Below, in pieces: positions 1 to 6,118 of a stretch of 8,016 nucleotides of DNA (position 1 is its first letter; every line of letters starts with the position of its first letter). Below the pieces are notes generated by a model, which was not told the origin of the DNA, did no database searches, and worked only from the letters and a program-made list of their open reading frames with translations. This DNA comes from Akkermansiaceae bacterium (GTDB lineage Bacteria; Verrucomicrobiota; Verrucomicrobiia; Verrucomicrobiales; Akkermansiaceae), in contig JARFPV010000340.1 in the NCBI GenBank assembly GCA_029288115.1, positions 1 to 8,016 on the forward strand, given 5' to 3'. The position numbers were made by a program, and so were the translations under genes.

Positions 1-2
1 AT

Positions 3-446
3 GCTGTAGGATCCGGAGATTCACTTACGATTCATTTCTGGGCTGTCCAAACGGGTGGAACCCCGACCACCGGTAATTCATGGATTACCAATAACCAGGG
101 CTGGGCTAATGGTAATAGCGGTCAAAATGAGGACGTGTCTAACGGAGGTTATGACACCTTCAACCTCTTGGATGGAGATACCACACCTGATAGTGGCGAT
201 CATATCTCTGGAGTCTTGTCGGGTTCTGGAACCTTCAATTGGCAAATTGATGTGAGCACCTTGGGTATCCCAGGTGTGTCGACGGTCGGTGACATTGATG
301 AGTTTTACTTTGCCGTGGCTGGTAATGAAACAGGTGGAGGTCCTTCATCGATCGATAACCTGTCGATTAATTCAGTCCCGGAGCCATCTTCGGCTGCCTT
401 GCTCGGGTTGGGTGGTTTGGCACTCATCCTCCGTCGTAGGAAGTAA
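3..446 (+). CDS. PEP-CTERM sorting domain protein, 3' part (start lies before the window)
   Basis: The frame is open from the left edge, with 147 residues visible, so the GTG at 135 is not the real start. The visible part is Gly/Ser/Thr/Asn/Asp-rich and beta-like. It begins with GDSLTIHFWA and ends with IDNLSIN just before the tail, a pattern common in jelly-roll-type extracellular proteins of this class. The C-terminus is a textbook PEP-CTERM signal: VPEP, then a hydrophobic Ala/Leu/Gly helix of about 15 residues, then RRRK and the stop. In this family an exosortase recognises the tail at the membrane, so the mature protein is expected in the envelope or extracellular matrix; the exosortase is not in this window. 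The tail matches that of the protein encoded at 3039-3812. A strong terminator follows 28 bases after the stop. The specific function is unknown. Confidence 0.9.
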   Translation, partial: AVGSGDSLTIHFWAVQTGGTPTTGNSWITNNQGWANGNSGQNEDVSNGGYDTFNLLDGDTTPDSGDHISGVLSGSGTFNWQIDVSTLGIPGVSTVGDIDEFYFAVAGNETGGGPSSIDNLSINSVPEPSSAALLGLGGLALILRRRK

Positions 447-474
447 CAGCAACGCTGACATTTCAATCTTTAGC

Positions 475-511
475 AAAAAGGTGCTCTCTGCGACAGGGAG
501 CACCTTTTTTT
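475..511 (+). terminator. Strong intrinsic terminator after the first PEP-CTERM gene
   Basis: The arm AAAAAGGTGCTC (475-486) pairs with GAGCACCTTTTT (498-509). Inside it, CTG/CAG (488-490 with 494-496) extends the stem around a CGA loop, with one T-G wobble. The GC-rich stem is followed by a T run that ends at 511. The matching A run on the 5' side means it could also stop transcription from the other strand. It lies only 47 bases upstream of the start codon of the next gene. Confidence 0.92.
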
Positions 512-541
512 GGGTTTTGTCCTACAAATGAGGGATGGGAA

Positions 542-548
542 GGGAGGT
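542..548 (+). promoter_or_regulatory. Shine-Dalgarno site that decides the start of the double esterase
   Basis: GGGAGGT is a near-perfect anti-16S match ending 10 bases before the ATG at 559. The in-frame ATG at 535 lies upstream of this site, and the ATG at 571 is 22 bases away, so 559 is the best-supported start. The region between the terminator and this site holds only a weak -10-like TACAAA (523-528) with no convincing -35. Confidence 0.65.
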
Positions 549-558
549 GGATCGACGT

Positions 559-2901
559 ATGCTGCGTGCGATGAAGATGATCAAAACAGTCGGATGGGTG
601 GTGCTTGCGTCTCTGGCTCCATGTGCCATTGCCCAGGACAAGAGTTCCTTACCCACACCTCCGGAAGTCTGGAAAAATTACGATCCGGACAAGGGGGACT
701 TCAAAGAGTCGATTGTCAAAGAGGAAACCACGGACGGCATCTACTACCGGGAGTCGTATATCAGTGCCTACGTTTGCGGTGAGGAGATTCGTGTGTTCTG
801 CAAGTACAAGGTCAATGCGGGTGCCAAGAAGGCTCCGGGTCTGATGGATGTGCATGGCTGGATGGGGGCACCCAATCCTGATAAAACATATGTTGCCGAC
901 GGCTGGGCGGTGATGGCGCACGATTACTGCGGCAAGACAAGCGGCAGGAAACGGGAGCATTTCACCAAATACCCGCAGCCACTCCGCCACGCCAATATGG
1001 AACGTGAGGTGAGTGGGGGTGCGATCAATGCCCACCTTCACGACCGGAAATCGATCACCGACCCGAAGCAGACATCGGATTACGTTTGGTATGCCATCCA
1101 GCGCCGGGTGCTGAGTTATCTGCTGGCCCAGAAAGAAGTCGACCCCGCACGCATCGGCGCCAGAGGCTATTCCTACGGCGGCACGATCATGTGGAATCTG
1201 GGTATGGACTCCCGGGTCAAGGCAGTGGTCGCCTACTTCGGGATCGGCTGGCTGGAGTACTACCGGACCCGATCCGTGTGGATGTACAGCTTGCCTCACA
1301 AGGAACCGAAGCAATCGCCAGGCGAAGAACTTTATCTGTCGGCCATCGCGCCCCAGGCACACGCTCCCTACATCACGGCAGCGAGTTTATGGTTGAACGG
1401 AACCAACGACCACCACGGCGGTCATGAACGTGGTGAGCAGACATTTAAATCGTTTAAGTCGAATGTGCCGTGGTCGTTTGCTCATCAGGCACGTGGTCAC
1501 CACAATACCGAAAAGCTCGGTGATAACTGCAAGCTGTGGCTGGAGAAACATGTTCTGGGCAAGGATATCCTTTGGCCCGCACGCCCCAAGTCGGTGATCA
1601 AACTGGGTCAAGACGGCGTTCCGGAGCTCCACGTCACGCCTGCCAATCCGGAAAAAATCAAGGAGCTGAAGATGTATTACGCCATCAAGAGCCCGGTGAG
1701 TTTTGGTCGGTCATGGCGCGATGCCAAATTTGAGAAACGAGCAAACACCTGGGTCGCCAAAATGCCCGTGCTCAATGTGGATGACTATGTGTTCGGATTT
1801 TCCAATATCCGCTACAGCCCGGATATCGTGATTTCCTCGGATTTCGAAGCGGCGATTCCGTCGAAGCTCGGCAAGGCCGTAGCTACCGACAAACCCTCGG
1901 CCGTAATCTCGGAAGGAACCGGCGCGTGGAAGCATGTGGCGCCCGTCGAAGGGGTGGGTGGCGTGAAGGGGTTTCGTGCCATCAACCAGCATCGCGGTAC
2001 GTCGTCGGATCAATTCAATGACCCGAAGTGGCAAGCTCCGAAAGGTTCGCAGCTGTCATTCCGGTTCTACTGCACCCAACCTCAGACTCTGGAGTTTGTG
2101 GTGAATAGGCACAATCGGGCGGAGGTGAAAATCACAGCCTCCAACGAGTGGCAGACGATGGCTCTGTCGGCGCAGCGATTCATGAATGCTTATTCCAAGA
2201 AGCCCATGGCCGACTGGTCCAGGACCCAGAGCGTGCAGATCAAATCTGTGCAAGGCTCTGACATCACCAAGGTCGTGTTTTCCCAGTTCAAGTGGGTGAC
2301 GCCGCCGCAGCTGCCCAAGGTGATGATTATGGGAGACTCGATATCCATCGGCTACACACCCTATGTCAAAAAGCTCCTTCAGGGAAAAGCGGAGGTGATC
2401 CACCACAAGGGAAATGCCGGGCCAACCATCCGTGGACTTGAGCACATCGACAGCTGGATCGGCGATACCAAGTGGGACGTCATCCACGTGAACTTCGGCC
2501 TCTGGGACATGTATGGCTGGGAATACGTCAAGCATGACCGCTCACCCGCGATGTATGAAAAACGCTTGGAGACATTGGTGAATCGACTGAAAAAAACCGG
2601 AGCCAAGCTGATCTGGGCGACCACCACCCCGGCGTGCCCGGAGCCGGAAGTCACGATGCGTAAGAGGTTCAATGCTGACACGGTCATTTCCCCGGAACTT
2701 GAGCGTAAATACTTATCGGCAGCCGCGAGGGTGATGAAGAAACACAAGATTCCGGTCAATGACCTGCACGGGCTGATCAAGCCGACTCTGAAGCAACACG
2801 CGATAGCACCCGATAACGTGCATTTCAAACCGGAGGGTAGGGAAAAACTGGCGGGGCAGGTAGCAAAACACATTCTGCACCTCATCGAAACTCGTGAATA
2901 A
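559..2901 (+). CDS. Secreted bifunctional esterase: alpha/beta-hydrolase fused to SGNH/GDSL hydrolase
   Basis: This is a 780-residue exported protein. A signal peptide with a Lys/Arg n-region and hydrophobic core is followed by a likely cleavage AIA|Q at residue 25. Residues about 45-340 form an alpha/beta-hydrolase of the dienelactone-hydrolase/acetylxylan-esterase type: HGW at 99-101 near the oxyanion hole, nucleophile elbow GYSYGG with Ser205, probable acid Asp284 (GTND), and probable His314 or 315 (RGHH). Residues about 341-438 look like an Ig-like beta domain and about 440-583 like a jelly-roll, possibly carbohydrate-binding. Residues 585-780 form an SGNH hydrolase: GDS with Ser594, block II Gly621, and block V D752-x-x-H755. 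Block III reads GLWD (647-650) instead of GxND. Both catalytic sets look intact, so two ester-cleaving activities, perhaps deacetylation of a polysaccharide, are inferred; the substrate is unknown. LAPC (19-22) resembles a lipobox, but Pro before Cys makes a lipoprotein unlikely. An ATG at 535 would add 8 residues. Confidence 0.88.
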   Translation: MLRAMKMIKTVGWVVLASLAPCAIAQDKSSLPTPPEVWKNYDPDKGDFKESIVKEETTDGIYYRESYISAYVCGEEIRVFCKYKVNAGAKKAPGLMDVHGWMGAPNPDKTYVADGWAVMAHDYCGKTSGRKREHFTKYPQPLRHANMEREVSGGAINAHLHDRKSITDPKQTSDYVWYAIQRRVLSYLLAQKEVDPARIGARGYSYGGTIMWNLGMDSRVKAVVAYFGIGWLEYYRTRSVWMYSLPHKEPKQSPGEELYLSAIAPQAHAPYITAASLWLNGTNDHHGGHERGEQTFKSFKSNVPWSFAHQARGHHNTEKLGDNCKLWLEKHVLGKDILWPARPKSVIKLGQDGVPELHVTPANPEKIKELKMYYAIKSPVSFGRSWRDAKFEKRANTWVAKMPVLNVDDYVFGFSNIRYSPDIVISSDFEAAIPSKLGKAVATDKPSAVISEGTGAWKHVAPVEGVGGVKGFRAINQHRGTSSDQFNDPKWQAPKGSQLSFRFYCTQPQTLEFVVNRHNRAEVKITASNEWQTMALSAQRFMNAYSKKPMADWSRTQSVQIKSVQGSDITKVVFSQFKWVTPPQLPKVMIMGDSISIGYTPYVKKLLQGKAEVIHHKGNAGPTIRGLEHIDSWIGDTKWDVIHVNFGLWDMYGWEYVKHDRSPAMYEKRLETLVNRLKKTGAKLIWATTTPACPEPEVTMRKRFNADTVISPELERKYLSAAARVMKKHKIPVNDLHGLIKPTLKQHAIAPDNVHFKPEGREKLAGQVAKHILHLIETRE

Positions 2902-2926
2902 CTCGGATGCCGGTTACCAATGTGAG

Positions 2927-2948
2927 ATATCCTCAATTTTGAGGATAT
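2927..2948. repeat. Perfect inverted repeat between the esterase and the second PEP-CTERM gene
   Basis: ATATCCTCAA and TTGAGGATAT are perfect 10-base complements separated by TT, starting 26 bases after the esterase stop. No T run follows, so it is a poor classical terminator. It lies about 20 bases upstream of a TATAAA box, so it could be an operator for the downstream PEP-CTERM gene or a simple mRNA 3'-end hairpin. The sequence does not decide between these. Confidence 0.5.
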
Positions 2949-2967
2949 TCAGATTGAGCTGAGCCAC

Positions 2968-2974
2968 TATAAAA
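2968..2974 (+). promoter_or_regulatory. Possible -10 element (TATAAAA) for the second PEP-CTERM gene
   Basis: TATAAAA lies 65 bases upstream of the ATG at 3039, in a 137-base intergenic gap that needs a promoter if the hairpin upstream ends the previous transcript. No good -35 is found at 16-18 bases: the bases there are ATATTC-like, and TTGAGC at 2954-2959 is only 8 bases away. The assignment is tentative. Confidence 0.3.
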
Positions 2975-3009
2975 GAGGACGAAAATCGCGGGTTATATCG
3001 CCAGCGTAT

Positions 3010-3065
3010 CCATCACACACAAACAGACAAACACAATTATGAGAACACATACACACAAAAAGACA
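3010..3065 (+). promoter_or_regulatory. A/C-rich leader without Shine-Dalgarno, spanning the start codon
   Basis: The 29 bases before the ATG at 3039 consist almost only of A and C, with repeated CACA/AAACA units and no purine-rich AGGAGG-like site. The first codons continue the pattern, giving MRTHTHKK. An unstructured, CA-rich initiation region is known to support efficient translation in the absence of a strong Shine-Dalgarno, so this is probably the translation start region of a highly expressed envelope protein. Confidence 0.4.
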
Positions 3066-3812
3066 CTAGGAGCCTTGGCTCTTGCTTCGGTTCTTCCTAT
3101 GGCTGCACAGGCTGCGACTGTCACTTGGGACGGAGATGCTGCTGACGGCCTCTGGGATACGGCCACCAACTGGGACGGCGACACAGTGCCCGGCGCCGGC
3201 GATGACGTGATCATCAGTAATGGTGATACCGTAACCGGCACCACATTCAATGGAAACTATACCGTCACTCTCTCAGGCAATTCCACGCTTGCCGACGGTG
3301 GTGTATGGCGCGCGGGAACGACGACGGTCACTGTCGAATCTGGCTCGACCTTGGGCAGTGGCGGCTTTTGGGACCTCAATAATGCGACACTCAACTTCAA
3401 AGATGGTGCGGCGGTCAACATGGGCTTCTGGGAGCATAAGAACACAAATGTTTTCAACTTCGAACTCGGCGCCGCCGGATTCACCACGTTGACACCGGGG
3501 AATTTAACGGAAGGAGCCCCACCTGCAATAACCACCACCTACAGCGTGGATATGGCGAACTACACCGGAGGAACCGGGGTGATCGACCTCGTCGATTTTG
3601 GAGGTGACAGCACCGGTCTTACGAATGCGATCTTTACCGGAGGCGGTCAATATGTTCTCGCCGTCAACAATGCCGGCTCCTACACCGCCGCTCTCCAATG
3701 GGATGATGCTACAGATAAAGTGCAGCTCAATATCACGGCTGTCCCCGAGCCATCTTCAGCTGCTTTGTTAGGTCTCGGCGGGCTGGCACTTATTCTGCGC
3801 CGCAGAAAGTAG
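3039..3812 (+). CDS. PEP-CTERM sorting domain protein with beta-strand repeats
   Basis: This is a complete 257-residue exported protein. The signal peptide has basic residues at 2-8, a hydrophobic core, and a likely cleavage AQA|A at residue 26. The mature part starts with TVTWDG…GLWDTATNWDG…VPGAGDDVII, the W-D-G/N-W pattern often found at the start of autotransporter-like or beta-helical surface proteins of Verrucomicrobiota and Planctomycetota. Short Gly/Thr/Asn/Asp-rich beta repeats follow. The C-terminus is the PEP-CTERM signal (VPEP, hydrophobic helix, RRRK), matching that of the partial protein at the left edge over 23 residues. The body of the protein is not visibly similar to that neighbour, so only the sorting tail is shared. 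It probably serves as a surface or matrix structural protein, with no catalytic motif seen. A terminator begins 43 bases after the stop, and a secreted esterase gene follows directly. Confidence 0.92.
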   Translation: MRTHTHKKTLGALALASVLPMAAQAATVTWDGDAADGLWDTATNWDGDTVPGAGDDVIISNGDTVTGTTFNGNYTVTLSGNSTLADGGVWRAGTTTVTVESGSTLGSGGFWDLNNATLNFKDGAAVNMGFWEHKNTNVFNFELGAAGFTTLTPGNLTEGAPPAITTTYSVDMANYTGGTGVIDLVDFGGDSTGLTNAIFTGGGQYVLAVNNAGSYTAALQWDDATDKVQLNITAVPEPSSAALLGLGGLALILRRRK

Positions 3813-3854
3813 AGCTCATCCCTTGAGTAACTGTTAGGAAAAAATGTTTGTGAG

Positions 3855-3884
3855 CGTCCCGGGTGAGAACCCGGGGCGTTTTTG
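3855..3884 (+). terminator. Intrinsic terminator after the second PEP-CTERM gene
   Basis: CGTCCCGGGT (3855-3864) pairs with ACCCGGGGCG (3869-3878) around a GAGA tetraloop. This makes a 10-pair GC-rich stem with one T-G wobble, followed by TTTTT (3879-3883). It ends only 29 bases before the chosen start of the next gene. The in-frame GTG at 3863 lies inside this stem and is therefore rejected as a start. Confidence 0.9.
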
Positions 3885-3913
3885 TCAATCAAGGGCCACA
3901 TAGATCAGACGTG

Positions 3914-6022
3914 ATGATGAAAATATCAACCCACAGAGCGATGAAGAATTTTAGCATGATGTCGATAGCATGCTTGCTCGGTTTTTCCGTGGGCGTGGAT
4001 GCCATGGATATTTGGGGCAAGGGAGAGGTGGCGCGCATTACTGATGCCAAGCACGTGCCTCAGAACCTCGAGGAAATCTGGAAAGGATACAACGCGAGCT
4101 ACGACAAGCACAACCCACTGGAGGCCAAGATTCACAAAACCTGGGAAGCCGATAACGGTGCCATTGTGGTCAATTGGGTGCAGCTGACCGTGGGAACCTT
4201 TCAGGGCAAGAAAACCATCGTTTGCGGCTACTTTGCTTATCCCAAAGGGGCAAAAAAACTTCCCGGCATTGTGATGTTTCATGGTGGTCCCCAGACTGCC
4301 AGCGAGCAAGGAGCCCTCAAGTGGGCACGTTTAGGATACGTGGTATTTCATCCCAACCACAACAGCAAGGTCAGTATGGGCGGTGAAGCGCAGGGTTTGC
4401 CCAACACGGACTGGGGCAGCATCGATGGCTGGGGGGCGAAAGGGCCGGACGGCCCATTCCAGGCAGGTGAGATGACGATTGATGCGGTGCCGAGTCCACG
4501 GAACAACTGGCAGTTCATCCGCCAAATGTCAGGACGCCGTATCATTACGTTTTTAACGAAACAGCCACAGGTTGATCACGCGAAGATTGGTGTGCGCGGA
4601 CACTCTACGGGAGGCGTTCTAGCAACCTGCGTTTCGTTGGATCCTCGTATTGCTGCCGCAGTTCCATCCGTCGGCGGCACGGGTGGGTTTATGGACAAGC
4701 ACCCTATCATTACAGGGAATACGCGCCACCTACGCCTCGAAGGAGCACGCCGGAAACTTTTCGATGAGACTCTGGAAATGAAGTACTACTGGAAGCACAT
4801 GCACGCTCCAACCTTATTTCTCAGTGCCTCGAATGACTTTAACTCGCCCGACTGGAACTCGATCGAAGCGATCAAGCTCGCCAAGGTCGATACCCGGTTC
4901 ACCTCCTGTGCGAATTATAATCACGCCTTTCCACCGGAAACGATGATTGCCGATTACCTTTGGTTCCAAGACAAGCTGAAGGGGGAGTTCGCCTACCCGA
5001 AAGCCCCCAAGGCGGAGCTTCTGTTGGATACGAAAAATAGTGTGCCGGTCGTTAAGGTTACACCCCCTAACACGAGCTTAAAACTCAAGCGGGTTGAGAT
5101 TTTCTACACCGATGGGCGCAACCCTCTGACCCGTTTTTGGATCACACCTGAAGTCACCCAACAAAGCGACGGCACTTGGACAGCTTCCTGTGAGGTGATC
5201 TACAACGACGAACCTCTCACCGCCTTTGCCAACGTCATCTATGAGATCGACCCCATCAAGGCACCCAACCATAGCTATAATGGTCTTAGTGAGCTTGGTG
5301 CGACGAGTAACTACGCCATTGCGTGGCCAGATGATCTGCAGAAAGCAGGGATCAAAGGGAAACCTGCTGAAAACCGCCTTATCGATGACTTCTCCGCTGG
5401 TTTGCGGGACTGGACGGGGAGTTTGAAAAACGGCCACCACTGGAGCATCAATACCCGTAAGGTTTCTGATGTCCGCTTCATGGGTCCCCAAGGGGCGGAG
5501 CTTGTCTTCGAGGTGAATTCACCCGAGGCAGATCAGCACATGGGCATGATCATTAGTCGTAATTACATGGAGGCGAATTTCAGGGAGCATGTTTTCTACC
5601 GCTTTATCCATCTGCCCAAAAAAGGTTGGAACACGGTGCGCATCAAGACGGGCGACTTGAAAAATCCATTCGGATGGAAACTGGACGATTGGCATAAGAT
5701 TTCCTCAATCGAGCTGTGCTCTGCGATTAGACTGAAGCATCAGATCGAGACCAATTACGCCGCACGAGCCAAAGACGTATCCTCAAAATCCTCCAAGTAT
5801 CAGGCAGACCTCGGAGAATTGCCAACCAAGGTCAGCGGCTGGAATGAAAAATACTACGAAGAAGCTGGCGATGAATACACCAAGGACAACATGGTGAGCA
5901 AAGAAGACGCCCTCGCCCGCAGCCGCTTCCGCAACATGCGCTGGGAGGGTGGGAAATATGTAAAGCGCAGTAAACCCTACGTGAAAGAGCCATACATTCG
6001 TCCTTCAGGGGAAGGAAAGTAG
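3914..6022 (+). CDS. Secreted alpha/beta-hydrolase (putative carbohydrate esterase) with C-terminal beta domains
   Basis: This is a 702-residue exported protein counted from ATG 3914; ATG 3917 and 3941 are alternatives, and no strong Shine-Dalgarno decides. A hydrophobic signal segment (SIACLLGFSVGVDA) is present. Residues about 90-360 form the alpha/beta-hydrolase: HGG at 123-125 near the oxyanion hole, nucleophile elbow GHSTGG with Ser231, probable acid Asp308 (SASND), and probable His337 (NYNHAF). Residues about 362-470 resemble the Ig-like domain of the esterase at 559-2901 (VTPPN…LKRVEIFYTDGRNPLTRFW against VTPAN…IKELKMYYAIKSPVSFGRSW). Residues about 488-640 begin LIDDFSAGLRDW and look like a jelly-roll, possibly carbohydrate-binding. 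The last roughly 60 residues are rich in Lys, Arg, Glu and Tyr and match nothing I recognise. The SGNH domain of its paralogue is absent. The stop codon lies in the GTAG of the REP-like element that follows. The role is inferred to be ester removal from a polysaccharide or peptide outside the cytoplasm. Confidence 0.85.
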   Translation: MMKISTHRAMKNFSMMSIACLLGFSVGVDAMDIWGKGEVARITDAKHVPQNLEEIWKGYNASYDKHNPLEAKIHKTWEADNGAIVVNWVQLTVGTFQGKKTIVCGYFAYPKGAKKLPGIVMFHGGPQTASEQGALKWARLGYVVFHPNHNSKVSMGGEAQGLPNTDWGSIDGWGAKGPDGPFQAGEMTIDAVPSPRNNWQFIRQMSGRRIITFLTKQPQVDHAKIGVRGHSTGGVLATCVSLDPRIAAAVPSVGGTGGFMDKHPIITGNTRHLRLEGARRKLFDETLEMKYYWKHMHAPTLFLSASNDFNSPDWNSIEAIKLAKVDTRFTSCANYNHAFPPETMIADYLWFQDKLKGEFAYPKAPKAELLLDTKNSVPVVKVTPPNTSLKLKRVEIFYTDGRNPLTRFWITPEVTQQSDGTWTASCEVIYNDEPLTAFANVIYEIDPIKAPNHSYNGLSELGATSNYAIAWPDDLQKAGIKGKPAENRLIDDFSAGLRDWTGSLKNGHHWSINTRKVSDVRFMGPQGAELVFEVNSPEADQHMGMIISRNYMEANFREHVFYRFIHLPKKGWNTVRIKTGDLKNPFGWKLDDWHKISSIELCSAIRLKHQIETNYAARAKDVSSKSSKYQADLGELPTKVSGWNEKYYEEAGDEYTKDNMVSKEDALARSRFRNMRWEGGKYVKRSKPYVKEPYIRPSGEGK

Positions 6023-6116
6023 GACAAGTTTTTAACTTGTCGGCAACCAATGGAATAATCATCCATGGCTTGCTGTATTCACGCATCCAGCCGACAAGTT
6101 GAAAAACTTGTCCTAC
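6019..6116. repeat. REP-like palindromic pair (BIME-like) at a convergent junction
   Basis: The arms 6019-6044 and 6090-6116 are reverse complements that differ by one inserted base. Each arm is itself a hairpin: GACAAGTTTTTAACTTGTC (6023-6041, TTT loop) and GACAAGTTGAAAAACTTGTC (6093-6112, GAAA loop). Each hairpin is preceded on its outer side by GTAG: 6019-6022 on the plus strand and 6113-6116 on the minus strand. The 45-base centre contains a weaker ATGGA/TCCAT hairpin. A GTAG tetranucleotide plus a short palindrome, in inverted pairs, is the hallmark of REP elements mobilised by RAYT (TnpA-REP) transposases. The element fills the gap between two convergent genes almost completely and may also end transcription in both directions, although neither hairpin has a flanking T run. 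Confidence 0.75.
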
Positions 6117-6118
6117 CT

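Noticed and set aside
135..446. GTG at 135 as start of the first PEP-CTERM gene
   Set aside because: The frame is open to the left edge with the same composition, and a PEP-CTERM protein needs an N-terminal signal peptide, which is absent here.
535..558. ATG at 535 as start of the double esterase
   Set aside because: It lies upstream of the Shine-Dalgarno at 542-548, which points to ATG 559, and it adds a polar, charged extension to the signal peptide.
649..1362. Long minus-strand reading frame (237 codons) opposite the double esterase
   Set aside because: It lies wholly antisense to an alpha/beta-hydrolase with an intact catalytic motif, and its translation shows no recognisable domain. 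It is a by-product of GC-rich codon use.
2379..2936. Minus-strand reading frame of 185 codons at the end of the double esterase
   Set aside because: It is antisense to the SGNH domain, whose catalytic blocks are intact, and has no family-like features of its own.
2954..2973. TTGAGC plus TATAAA as a sigma-70-type promoter pair
   Set aside because: The spacer is only 8 bases, far from the usual 16-18. Only the -10-like box is kept, at low confidence.
3863..3913. GTG at 3863 as start of the second esterase
   Set aside because: It lies in the stem of the intrinsic terminator, and the extra residues would precede the signal peptide with a polar stretch. ATG 3914 or a later ATG is more plausible.
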